Of a DNA stretch of 64,000 nt, positions 33,543 to 44,895 are shown piece after piece. Under the pieces are notes generated by a model that was not told where the DNA came from, searched no databases, and worked only from the letters and a program-made list of their open reading frames with translations. Numbering within the stretch: the stretch's first letter is position 1; each line of letters begins with the position of its first letter. The translations under genes and the position numbers were made by a program. This DNA comes from Turritopsis dohrnii (Eukaryota; Cnidaria; Hydrozoa; Anthoathecata; Oceaniidae): positions 166,768 to 230,767 of the forward strand of contig BQMF02000591.1 of NCBI GenBank assembly GCA_027922465.2. The letters run 5' to 3'.

Positions 33543-34493
33543 CTAGCCGCCAAGGCGGCGTCGCTCGCCGCCCATGTTCAGCCTGCGTTGTATCACCACC
33601 TGCTCCAAATTATTGCACTTAAAACCAGCGATAAGACTTCCTTTGCTGCTGGCTTTATCGCTAAATAAAGCTCGTTTGCACGTGAAGAGAAATACGTTAC
33701 AGGTGTTTCAAATCTTGCATGTTCTTAACTCAGCCGTTTATTGTTGCGGACGCATTTAAAATGTCAGCAGACCTTCTTGCTTTACAAAATGCATTCCGAA
33801 CGTGAACTTCATGTGGTTTTTATTTACGATTTTAACCTAATCAAATATCAGTTTAACAATACACTCAAAACGCAGAGAGAAAAAACTTTTCAACTTATTA
33901 TTAGTTTTTGTTTTACGCGCTCTAACATGGGTGCTGTCAGAAGTAGGTGAAAAACTGGTTTCTCTTGAAAAGATCACACGGGAGGAGAAAAAAATGCACG
34001 TGCTAAATGAATGAAGTGAATAAAAAAACGTTCGATCATATTAAAATAGATTAAAAGAAATCGATTAACAGACAACTACATGTATTTTAGTTTGTTTTTT
34101 TTATGTGAAGTTGCTTTTCCTTTTGATTTGTTTCTGAGGACACTTCAGATGGAAAACGAAACTTATACGCATTATGACTATTTACTATAGTCATAATGTG
34201 TATAAGTTTCGTTTTAATGGAAACACTTTCTATCGTATCATAACGAAATGGTTCAAAGGTGTTTCCATTAAAACCGGAGATTTTAAGACGCGACGCTACG
34301 ATATATGGTTTTAATGGAAACGGAGTCTAACAATAATAATAAAAACAAAACGTTATTCCTATTAGTTCATCAGCCAAAAAAAGTCACGTTCGATTGGGGT
34401 TGCAATGTATTTGCTTCAAACTCACGTCGCACACAAAAAAAGAAATAATTTCGCTCACAACTCAATCTACCATTTTGCGTGACTTACAAACAA

Positions 34494-34525
<32 letters not shown>

Positions 34526-34548
34526 AGAATCGGCTATTAATATATAGA
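33543..34548 (-). mobile_element. Helitron array unit 6 with internal foldback insertion
   Basis: 1,006 bp, hairpin intact; the 5' end at 34548 meets host T (A on the minus strand). The central part found in unit 5 is replaced at about 34080-34327 by a palindrome-rich segment. The (CAGA)n run near the 5' end is longer than in the others. Confidence 0.8.
34080..34327. repeat. Foldback insertion inside Helitron unit 6
   Basis: Contains a near-perfect inverted repeat with 26-bp arms (AACGAAACTTATACGCATTA and its complement, about 34155-34214, 5-bp loop), and GTTTTAATGGAAACAC / GTGTTTCCATTAAAAC as a second inverted pair. It looks like a small palindromic MITE. Confidence 0.7.
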
Positions 34549-35225
34549 TTACAGAGATAAAAAGATAAAAAATAAATGTTAACTATGTTATATGTTTTGC
34601 TTTTATTTGACTTGATAAGGCAAATTTTCAACAATGCCGTAGTCTAGTAGTCTGTGTTAATCAAGAACAACTGATTGCCAATTTTGACTGCAATTTTTGA
34701 TGCCTAGCACACACTTATATAATTCATTAGCTATACGATTATTAATTTATCTGTCATTTGTAGATAATATTAATACAATAATAGTATTAAAATAAAATGA
34801 TTATGATACTACAAACTATAATATAATTATAACTTAGATATGCCCTTCTTTGAAAGCAAGTACCTTAAGTAAGAAGAAAACATTTTTGAAAGTTATCTTA
34901 TCAATAAATCGTTTACAAAGCTCATGATCTGTTCCCAATAATTTATTGATTTGCTACGTTGATTTTAACTGTACTGTTCACTTTTTTTGACAAAAATTAA
35001 TTCTACATTGATTTGATGTATACAAATTGTGTGTGGGTTGATTGATTACACATCAGACAGAATTGTAGTAAGTAAACATTTTTTGGTGATAAACCCCTGG
35101 AAGTCATCTCTTCTCTGTACTCATATATAAAGTTAGGTCAGCAGAAGATTTAAAAGAGGATCTAAAAACATAAACTTACCCTAAACTTGTCTGTCTGTTC
35201 ATCTTCTCTAAAAACTTTAGAAACT
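34549..35225. other. AT-rich spacer, nothing recognised
   Basis: Very AT-rich sequence between the Helitron array and the MITE at 35237. No gene, tRNA or inverted terminal repeat seen. Confidence 0.4.
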
Positions 35226-35236
35226 CCACAAACACG

Positions 35237-36557
35237 GTTGCAAGATAAAATCATACTTTGAAAGGAGGAAGAAAGATTACGTCATCTGAGAGTACCGTAT
35301 AATCTCAATTCATGATGGTACCACACATCAGATTGTTGTACAAGGTAACCAGGTACAGATTGGCACTATATATACTCCTGAACGACGCAGATAGAGAAAA
35401 TCGAAATATGAAAGCGAAATATGAAAGCAAATTACGACCGATTGTGTTGATTTCTTTTTAATTATTATTACAGTTATCCTTACTTCTGAAGTATACACGG
35501 AATGTTTTTATTGTCGCCCAAAACAAAACCAAAATGTTGAGCTTCAGGTACCACGTGCTTAAAAACAATTCTTTTGCATTTAAATGATTATTAACCTCCC
35601 TTGAATTTATGGGCGGTATTTCTTTGAGATTGAAAAACAATGAAAATAAGGCGATAGAAAAAGCGATAAAATTTTAAAATCCTCTGTCGCTTTTCATCCC
35701 CACCAAATGGCATTAAAAACCATCGCCGCGAAATATGAAAGCGACGAAGATTCATCGCCGTGTAATGGGGACCAAGCTTTAGTGGACATACTTTTGGAAT
35801 CAAAAAGACCTGTTTATCGTTAATTTCTGTCGCATATTTTTTACGATAGGAAATGAAAAAGTTTTGAATTGCAAAATTAATTCCTTCGCCAAAAAATCTT
35901 GATATCACAGAAAAGTCGATTATAAAAACAACTGAAATATTGAATAGGTCGATTGTTTCAAAGTGACTGTGTGTTGTAAAATATAAAAATAAGCAACAAG
36001 TTATAGTAAGAACGGGTAGAAAAAAGCGACTGAGTTTATTGTGGACGAAGAATCTGTTGCTGACTAAGGAAATATCCCTGTCGTCGTACGTTCACGATAA
36101 ATTTCCTCTGAATCCAATACATGCATTTTCTTTTTCTTTTTTCTTTTTGTTTAAAAGCAAAGTAGCACCGAGAACACACAACAGTTTGTCTTCACTATCC
36201 ATGGTTTAGAATTTAAAAGTAATTATTTTTAAAAATTAATTCCTTTCAGTAGTGGACACAAACACATAACAGGTGTTTACGGTGTTTGCGACAATTTGTC
36301 CATCGTAAAAAAATTTGCGATATAGTTTCTATGGCTTTCAGTGGACACTTAGCTTAAAAGTACTCCAATACCCCCATTTTCACCGATTCGCAATCTAAAA
36401 CTAAAAGTGTACATAAACATGTGGTTCGCGCGTAAATTGCATCAGTCTCAGTAGTTAAGTGCGCGCGCATAAAAAGTCAGACTAATATCAAACACACGGT
36501 GACCGAAAGTATCGAATTTTGTTGTTCTCCTTTCAAAGTATGATTTTATCTTGCAAC
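35237..36557. mobile_element. MITE with 31-bp TIRs and 11-bp target duplication
   Basis: The ends are perfect inverted repeats over 31 bp, starting GTTGCAAGATAAAATCATAC. The sequence CCACAAACACG stands directly outside both ends (35226-35236 and 36558-36568), an 11-bp target-site duplication. Long duplications of 9-11 bp are typical of Mutator-like elements. 1,321 bp without a transposase; the 105- and 80-codon frames inside are not recognised. The perfect TIRs and duplication suggest a fairly young insertion. Confidence 0.9.
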
Positions 36558-36568
36558 CCACAAACACG

Positions 36569-39280
36569 AGAAAGAACAGTGCTGTTTTCTTCGTCTAGCC
36601 AGTTTGACAACACTCGCCCACTTTTCACTCGCGCGGGAAGTGCACATCGATCTCACTGGATTTTTGCTTTCCCGTTTTTTACTACTTTCAACGCTGTTTT
36701 TATTTTCAAACTGTATTATCCTCTTCATTTACTTTATAATGATACTTTATTGTTTATATGAGCTAGAAAGTACGTTAAGGCTGTTTTGCATAGGGCTTTT
36801 TTAAAATGTACTTATATTCTAGAACATAAAAGGCTTAACATTGCCCATTTTAACACATTTTTCATTTTCTCGTAACTTATGTTTAATAAAGATACACCTG
36901 AACTCTTTAAATGGAAACCATCCTTGTTTCTTAAATTAACAAAATATGAACAAAAGATCTCTCAATAAAAGGAATCCCTTTCAATTTCTATTTCAAAATC
37001 TATCGAGAGAAATAATCCAAAAAGCGTTGCTAAGGGCCGTTGCTAAGGGAACGGGACTGTTGACAGGGAAACTTTAGCAGCTAATTGTGCAATATATTGA
37101 AAAGATATCGAGTTGTGGTTTTCAGCAGGTGAAAGTAGATGAAATCAGCTTTCTCGTGATATATAAAACTCAATATTGACATTTTTCCAAAAATCGGCCA
37201 TTTTTTCCCCTGGAACCACCTTAAAAGTGGAAGTTTTGGAAGCTATGGAATCACTTGAAGATGATCAGTAAAATATCGGAAGTATGGTGAATCGATGGTT
37301 TCGCTGATGACGCACGTCTTTAGCAACATGTTGCCATTTGAATGTGGAAACTAGAATATGCTCGTTCTTATATCGAGATATTTACCCCTATACATAGACA
37401 GATTGATAGACAGAAATCTTCAATTGTATAGTCACAGTGGCGAATCTACACAAATTCTACACAAATTTCGACATACCTCTAGATCCGCCGCTGTAGTCTA
37501 TGGTTTAGACAATGAAAACCCAAGCGAAATTGAATAAAATGGCGAGTAAGACTGACACCTCACTATAGCAGATAACTATACAGAATTTTCTTGTGGTTTT
37601 ACGTCGAAAGTTATGTTGTGAGATGCAGAACCTGTTCTATTTTCGACAACTTGTCGGTCGGGATCAACAGGAATTTAAAGACATATTGAAGAGATGATTT
37701 TAGAATACAACAGGAGACGACGTTATGTTGTATAATATAGCGAAAAGGAGGTTTTGAGCTGACATAGCGGAGTATGGAAATCACCTAGGTTACAACAAAG
37801 AAAGTGAAGGCTTAAACATAACAATAGTTTTCCAAGTTAAGAATTCAGTAGAATTTGGATATTTGGGGGACATTCGATGTTAACATGGGATATTTCTTCT
37901 GCTAAATGTTAAATGAGCATGACTTGAGCAATGGACTAAGGCCGACATGGTATAGAAATAACATTAATTCATTCATTTATCTATTAATTTATTCAATATG
38001 CAGTTGTGGACTTTTCATATCTTCAGCACGTGCATTTCATATCTTCAGCAAGTGCATTTTCTATGAATGCTATTTCACACTCCTTATTGTAAGTAAACTA
38101 AACAATGCATAAAGTTAATAGTATCTTGAAATCGATTCTAGTTTCTCAGTTAGTCAACCCACTTACCTATAAAACTACCTACCAACCTCATGTATGACCT
38201 TTTATTGCGTCATGATGACGTCATCTTTTGTTTTTCTGACATTCGTTACAGTTTTTTAATTGCAATGCGTCATTATTCATGTTGAAATATTCATTACATA
38301 AAACATCGCACAAATTGATGTCTAGTGTTGTAGCTGATGGCTAGTAGTGGCAGAATACTCACTTTAGGTAAACTTTCAAAAGCATTCAAAAAAGCTGTTG
38401 AAGCTGACTATATCCGTTTCTTTGATTCATTTACTTGCATTTGATAGATTACACGAACACCTGTTCACATTCACATGTTTGTGCGCACTTTCGTGATGTA
38501 ACTTGACTGTGTGCTGCGACTCCCTCAGTGATCCATCATGTTTTATGGCCATATTACAATACCTCATTACTTTTCAAATCTTGTTACTTACTACCAAGTT
38601 CACTACCAATATAGACAATCGCCGTGATGCATTTCGGGTAATCTCGTAAATACTTCTATACACAAATGCAGATAAACTTCCTCTCAGTTCGATATTTATG
38701 TTGACCTTTTTTGAAAATGATCCAAAAGGTGATGTTCTCGGAGTAGATTTATACATAATGTATAGAGAAACGAAAGAATACAAGAAAATTGACGATACAG
38801 AAAACGCACATTTCTTCTAGCAAAATAAAGACATGAAAAAACCCCCCAAAAAACATGAACCAGAAATGCTTGGACATAAGCCAGGCTCAAGTCGGACATT
38901 GGTCTCACATGGAGAGGAAAGCGAAACACCAAGGAGTGATTCATTGCTAAACTGAAGAAGGCCCGTGCCCTAATATATCGTTTCATGTTTTTTTTTTACT
39001 ATTTCCATAAAATTACATAACACAAACAGTGGTTGGCTTCGGAGTAAACAAATGTATGAAATGTGAATGTGTGATTAAAGCAACCCACAGGGTTTCTTGC
39101 CTGATTACGCCACTGCTCATCATATAGCAAAAAAGCTGGAAAACCTCAACCTCAAACCCAGGGTCTCTTTCGATCCACGGATGGCGGCGAAGAAGATAGT
39201 CTTTAATGAAAGAAGAGGAGATGGGTTAGAGCATAGTTAATAGAAGAGATGGGTTCGGCATGTCGGCGAAATCAAAGGCT
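36569..39280. other. Intergenic stretch with no recognised gene
   Basis: AT-rich. It includes the tandem-like CGTTGCTAAGGGCCGTTGCT at about 37024 and a possible transposon end CCCTGGAACCACCTT at 37207-37221 (inverse counterpart at 24035). Frames of 60-96 codons at 36519, 37906, 38574 and 38696 have no recognisable motifs. Confidence 0.4.
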
Positions 39281-39284
39281 TTCA

Positions 39285-41320
39285 ATATCGAAGCTGAAAC
39301 TGCTTGTCACGTGACGTGAACCTAGAATAGATGGTTGAATCATTGGCATAGATGGCAAGCTTGGAAATAATGTCATCAGGCAGATCATTGAGCAAAAGAA
39401 GAAAAACGGTTGGCCCAAGGACAGAACCTTGGGGAACTCCTGCATTGATGGAATGTGTCGATGATGATTGCCCGTCTAAAACAACCTTAAGCCTACGATT
39501 ACCAAGGAAGGAACGAATGATCTCATAAAGGAGACCCTTAACTCCATATGCAGCAAGCTTTTTCAAAAGACCAGTATGCCATACTTTATCAAATGCCTTG
39601 GATATGTCAAGAGCAACAGTTCTTGCCTCCCCAGATTTATCTAATGCAGTGTAAATTCTATCAGTTATCACTGTAAGGAGGTCAGCAGTTGAACGTTGGG
39701 AGCGAAAGCCATATTGAGAATCTGAGAAGAGGTTATTAGATTCAACGTGATTAACAAGAGCGTCATTGATAAAGGTATCAAAATTTACTCATAACTGGTA
39801 GGAGACTAATTGGTCTGTAATTTCGTAGATTAGATCGATCACCACAATTTTTAAAGACTGGGATTACAGAGGCAAACTTCCAAGGTGAAGGAAAGCAAGA
39901 TTCAGCTATGCACTTGTTATATAGACGAGAAAGTACAGGAGATAATTCAGGTGTACACTTTTGAAACAGGATGACAGGAATTCCATCAGGGCCAGTAGCC
40001 TTAGAAGCATCAAGATTTGAAATGATGGAAGATATTTTAGCTGGTGTGATAAAGCAGCTATCCAGTACTTTATTAGTCCTCAAGGGAAATTCAGGAACAG
40101 CATGACTACAGTTAGTACTGAAAATATTAGAGAAGAGTTCAGCTTTATCCTTAAATGATGATAAAACCTCTGGACCATTGAAAATGGGAGGAATGTATGA
40201 AAATCTCGAGAGCCAATTTTTTGTGAAGAGATACGATTACGAGTTTCTTCTTGATAAGTAGACTTTGCATTATTAATGACAGATTTGCAGTGATTTCGTG
40301 CTTGGTTGAAAAGAACCTTATTATGAGAAGACTTCTCACGTTGATATTGATGAAAGTAAAGATTTCTGTGAGCAATTGCTGCAGCACAAGCAGGTCAGAA
40401 CCAGGGAGAGGAGTGAGGTTTAACACGAAATTTTCTACTGGGGATAAATGTGACTTCCCCTGCACATTTTTCAGCTGGATTTGAAAACACATTGGATCAG
40501 GGAACATCGCGAAGAAAGTCTCGAAAATTATCCCATTCACCACGTTCATAACTGAAGAGAGTGCGATGAAAAGGAGATTCAGAAGCAGCTTTGCAATTAA
40601 GAGGTGTTAGGACAGAAACTACGCCATGGTCAGAGTTGCCAAGAAGAGCTTCACTAGATGCTTTTACAGATATCAGGATTTGATGTTAAAAAGAGATCAA
40701 GTAGAGATGGAGATTGATCATCACGATCAGGAAAGCGAGTAGGGAAGTCAATGATTTGGTGAAGAGATTGAGATAGGGCAAAATTAAGAGTATGAATTCC
40801 CGAGTGAGAGATTCCACATTTGAGAATTTGAGCCTTTTTTCATGATGAACATTGAAGTTACCAAAAACAAATATGTTGGCACTGTGATGAATTGATAGGG
40901 CCTTGTCAATATTCTCAGATATAGAGTCTATAACAGAACAGTCTTGGGATGATGGAGATCGATAAAGAAAGAACAGATAGCTTGTTGAATGGAGCAACGA
41001 AAGACGAAAGCACATGTATGGCAAATCAGGATCCTCCAGTTCACTCACACGAGTTATAGGAAAATTGTCTCGAAGGTATAAACCAAGGCCATGCATGTGG
41101 GTTTTAGAGTCCTTATGACGTAGAGGAAGATAACCTTGAAAAATAAAATCATTTTCTGTCTCAATATTAGAATTCAGATTAGTCTCACAAATTGCAGGGA
41201 TGTCAGGAGAGTTGTCAGAAATGAAAAAATGAATGTGAGAGAAATTTGTACGAAAACCACGGACATTTGTGAAAGATATGTTCAGTGGGGCCGGGTTAAT
41301 CGAATTGGGTTTTGAAGCTG
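39285..41320 (-). pseudogene. Jockey/CR1-type LINE ORF2: AP endonuclease and reverse transcriptase, decayed
   Basis: Read on the minus strand from 41320. Endonuclease: SFTNVRGFRTNFSHIHFF, PAICETNL (catalytic Glu), MHGLGLYLRDNFPI, YLFFLYRSPSSQDCSV and FVFGNFNVHH, where the family has GDFN. Reverse transcriptase: KATGPDGIPVILFQ, NYRPISLLPVMSK, then VALDISKAFDKVWH, GVPQGSVLGPTVF and LAIYANDSTIY. The last should read YADD, so the second catalytic Asp is Asn. Frame changes occur near 40680, near 40150 and near 39780, and homology ends just after YAND, so the 3' part is missing. It is dead. The EN-RT order gives the LINE class; the exact clade is not certain. Confidence 0.9.
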
Positions 41321-41329
41321 TTTTTTTTT

Positions 41330-41818
41330 TTTGTTTTTTCTTTGATTAACCATTTCATAAGAGAAGTTTAGATAGAGAAATGAAATAAAAGGAACAAACA
41401 TAATATGTACTTGCAAAAAGTCTGATTGTGTCAATACTGTTGGTTCATCAATAATCCTTCTGCCGTAACAGAAGGCTCAGGGTGTGGCCTCGACAAAGCA
41501 CACCAGACACATTTGCTGGGAAACCCTCCATGCGCGACATGGCACAACAAATGTCCTGACATTTCACAGCTGCTGATGGAACAGCCTCTTTTGAGCGCTA
41601 TCAAAAAAAGTTCCGGTTCCTAACTATCAGCCGGCCTCAGACGAGACCTCAGTTTTTGAGTTGTACCCTCACCAAGAGATGACTTGCCAGAGTTTTGACA
41701 CAACAGGGACAGTTCACAAGCAGACAAAGAGCACATGCAACAACTAGACAAACAGAAAAAGGTGAAAGAAAATTCCTCAAAACCATAATAATAGCCCCAA
41801 CTTTAAGTTTCAAACAAT
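41330..41818. other. Region between LINE and Helitron helicase fragment
   Basis: Less AT-rich than its surroundings. It may be the LINE 5' region, since the endonuclease frame fades out at about 41320. The 65-codon plus-strand frame at 41426-41623 has no known motif. No feature firmly supported. Confidence 0.35.
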
Positions 41819-42277
41819 GTGGAGGCATACTATTGTAATACTATTCAGAATATCAACCGGATAGTTTTGCTGCTCTTCTTCATCGTCTTCATCGTCACAC
41901 ACCACTTCATCAGCACTGTAATAGCAAACTGCATCTCCAGGCAGTCTGTCCAACACCTCATTGTTAATGATCAACCATTGCACGTTTGTCGGTGCCAGAA
42001 TCTCTGTGATGGCATATTCGTGAGGCTCCAGTCTGTCATACATCACAGATATAATCGTAGTATCTTTAGGAACAACACAACGATCAGGAATTTCAATGGA
42101 ACCTTTAGCAGGTTCGCTTTGTTTTGTTGGAATTTCACTATTGCCGAGTTGTAACAGCCAAGTACAGAATTCTTGCTCTTCCGGTCTGGCTCCCATATTT
42201 TCAGTGAGGGAGTATTTTGCCACTGAAACCCATAACACAGAACTGGTTAAGCAAACTTCAATAACATTGGTTGGCAT
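41819..42277 (-). pseudogene. Helitron PIF1-like helicase fragment
   Basis: A 155-codon minus-strand frame. From about residue 35 it follows the C-terminal part of Helitron helicases: EFCTWLLQLGNSEIP, IEIPDRCVV, then ITEILAPTNVQWLIINN, EVLDRLPGDAVCYYSADEV and an acidic run before YPVDILNSI. The Walker motifs of the N-terminal helicase core and the Rep domain are absent. The N-terminal residues (MPTNVIEVCL...) do not fit the family and homology stops at NSI, so it is a fragment bounded on both sides. It shows that an autonomous Helitron once existed in this genome and could have mobilised units like those at 29-34.5 kb; whether it is the same family is unknown. Confidence 0.75.
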
Positions 42278-42547
42278 TGCCTTTTGCTGTCGATGATTAT
42301 TTTTGAATTTGAATGTAAATTAAACAATTGTCCATTGTCAATTGACTATTGTCTTTTATCGCAGTCAATACAAAACTTAATCTGTTTACTTTCAAACGTA
42401 TATTGGTTACTATAGATTGTTCAATTCTGGAAACCAATCAAAACGGCTAAAAAGCATCGCGTCAATCAAAACAATCAAAACAAATGCAACATTGCATAGG
42501 TTTCCCGAAAAAAACGTCACACTTAGATTACGTAACATTAAAAAATA

Positions 42548-43371
42548 TCAGGGGGGATCCGGGTCATAAGTCGCCGTCCGTTTCGGGCGTTGGTTTCAGC
42601 CGTTCGCGTAATTGGTCGTTGGTTTTAGTCGTTTGTTTCGGGCGTTCGTACAATTGGTCGTTGGTTTTGGTCGTTAGTTTTAGGCGTTCGTACAATTGGT
42701 CGCTAATTTTTTCTTTCGTTTACTTTTAAGTGTTCGTTTGTTCAATTTAGTAAGAAGCACATAACAAGTCCTTAATATACAGAAAATTAAAAATAGTTTA
42801 AAAAAGCAGAGAAAATATGGCAGCTATTACTGGGCCACTTTCACTTTCACTCATGGTAACTCATAAGAATTGCAAAACGATCTGTCACCTTAATTCATCA
42901 GTTTGGCTGTCACGAGTATGCTCGAATCTCTTCTTGTGCTTTATGTAAACGTGAAAATCGCACACGTCCTGTAAATGAAATATCGTAAATTATGGAGTAA
43001 AGAAGATACTGTAGAGCATAATGAACAAAATTGTTCAACTGTTTTCTTTTCTTCTTTTCTTTCTCCATTTTCTTTCGTTTTTTTTTCTTATGTTTTCTAA
43101 TGTTTTAACGACATCACCAAGCATGGTGGTAATATCAGCCATTCTGTAATCGGTAAACTTTGCAACCATGCTTGTTTATGAAAATAAAGGAAATACTGAG
43201 GACCGGTTATGCAAAATAATCAAATAAGTCGTTGATACGAAAAAAATATACGAGAGAACGACTAATTGTACGAACGCCCGAAACCAACGACTAAAACCAA
43301 CGACCAATTACGCGAACGGCTAAAACCAACGCCCGAAACGGACGGCGACTTATGACCCGGATCCCCCCTGA
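42548..43371. mobile_element. TA-flanked foldback element with TTGGTCGTTGGTTTTAG repeats
   Basis: Left TCAGGGGGGATCCGGGTCAT at 42548 and right ATGACCCGGATCCCCCCTGA ending at 43371 are perfect inverses, each bordered by TA (42546-42547 and 43372-43373). The arms remain complementary for roughly 120 bp or more. Each consists of short sub-repeats (CGTTGGTTTTAGTCG, GGGCGTTCGTACAATTGGTC). The core of about 500 bp is AT-rich with no transposase. The 81-codon frame at 42484-42729 is produced by the sub-repeats. A Tc1/mariner-type MITE is the simplest reading. Confidence 0.85.
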
Positions 43372-43373
43372 TA

Positions 43374-44895
43374 AAAAAAAGTGTCTCACGCCTCTACATG
43401 GTTTTACGACGAATTGTGAAGAAATAAGAGGAAGTTGACTGTTAAAAAACCCGAAATATATCACTGTCTAAAAACAATTGTGGATTAGTATAATAAGATG
43501 TTTACACCACGTCATTTTCACAGCCTCCTCAAAGTGGTTTTCATCGTGTTGGTGAACCCGAATAAAAACCAATAAACCCGAATAAAAACCAAAAAATAAA
43601 GGGATGCCCCCACCTACCAAGCAGCGGAAAACCAAAAAAATTTTTGCTTGAAAGTTGTTAATAAATATCAACAGAAGTATACAGTATCACAAGGACACCA
43701 TCATCTAACAAGACATAACAAAGTTTTTCACAAAGCTATTAACAAATATCAACAAAATATGCATGGTCACAAGGACAACCTAAATAAAATTAACATATCA
43801 CCAGTAAAGAGGAAAAAATCCAATATATTACAATTTTCTCTTCTAAGTGTTGAAAAAAGCTAAAGGATGCAGCAGGTTCGATTCCTGTCATTTCATTTTA
43901 CTAAGAGATGTAGCTCATTGGCCAGAGCACTTTAGTCTAGTTTAAGGTACTTATGAAGACAACTAAAAATTATTATAATTTCCAGTTTTCTGTGTGAAGT
44001 GTATGAGAAAGAGAAATATAAGGTGTTACAAACAGAGATAAAACTTTTCATAAAACAAAAACAAAAAGAATCAAGTCTCAATTACAAGTTAACAATGCAG
44101 GGGTTTCTTTTAAAATAAGAAAAAAGAACATAAAGTAAAAACAAAAACAAAAAAAATGATGTATCAATAAAAAGCTAACAATGGAAGGGCTTTTTTTCTT
44201 CCTTGCGTAAATAAACAAAATATTCAAGCCATGGAGCTGAGTTGAGAAGAAAAATATAACATATACATAGTTTTATTGAAGGCGTAAATTAGAAATTTCA
44301 GATTGATGCTTTTGAAAATTTTTCAGCAGTGCAGCCCCCAGTTAGTTTACTGAACACCCCCTAAGCTCAGAGGGGTGCATTCCATGTTTTATTAGTTGCA
44401 CTTCTAACAGCCTTATACATACACATCCTTTCTACTTGATAGGTTAACATAAAATTTGATGCAGTATTTTAATTTTGATCTTATTTGTCGACCTATGGAA
44501 TTTTAAAGTTAAAACAAACTTTTCAGTCAGGTTATTAAATTCAACAAAAAAAATTTTTTTTCCAAAAAAATGGGTTAGTAATTAATAAATTGAAATTAAG
44601 AATTTAACAAAAGTTCTAAAATATTCGAATAACATGAGAGAAATATTTGTTAATGCCCTAAAATCATCTGAAAAGTTACTTTTTATATAGTCCAACAAAA
44701 GAATAAACAGCAAGGTTTTTGAAAAGTGTGCGTCAAATTTGAAGTTTATTTTTCCTCTACCAAATAGAAAGAATTCTTTCCTTCTAACTCAATTTTTTGA
44801 TCTTGTATGTTTAAACTGAAAACATATACTTTTAATAAAACTCTAATAAAACTTTAAAAAGAAATATTAAACTGTAACTCAAGATAAAAAAAAAA
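43374..44895. other. Intergenic stretch with short local repeats
   Basis: ACCCGAATAAAAACCAA occurs twice in close tandem at about 43556-43592. A diverged duplication of about 85 bp (ATCAACA..AAGGACA) lies at 43660-43780. TRNA-like pieces, GCAGGTTCGATTCCTGTC (about 43871) and GATGTAGCTCATTGGCCAGA (about 43907), stand in the wrong order for a gene, suggesting a tRNA-derived repeat. The right part is the 3' flank of the transposase gene. Confidence 0.45.

Larger units (their letters stand above)
28968..34548 (-). mobile_element. Head-to-tail tandem array of six non-autonomous Helitrons
   Basis: On the minus strand each unit begins TCTATATATTAATAGCC and ends with the hairpin GCCGCC-TT-GGCGGC running into CTAG. 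These are Helitron termini (5' TC, subterminal 3' hairpin, CTRR). At the outer edges the host bases are A before the 5' TC (34549) and T after the CTAG (28967), the A|T target of Helitrons. Four of the five internal junctions join CTAG directly to TC with no base between; one has a 19-bp spacer. Units are about 0.81-1.07 kb. None encodes Rep or helicase. Confidence 0.85.

Noticed and set aside
24035..37221. AAGGTGGTTCC and GGAACCACCTT as the two ends of one 13-kb Mutator-like element
   Set aside because: The words are inverted, but no matching target duplication was found, and the interval holds several unrelated insertions. They are more likely ends of two different copies.
43868..43930. tRNA gene
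   Set aside because: B-box-like and A-box-like words are present but in reversed order and without a cloverleaf; probably a tRNA-derived repeat.
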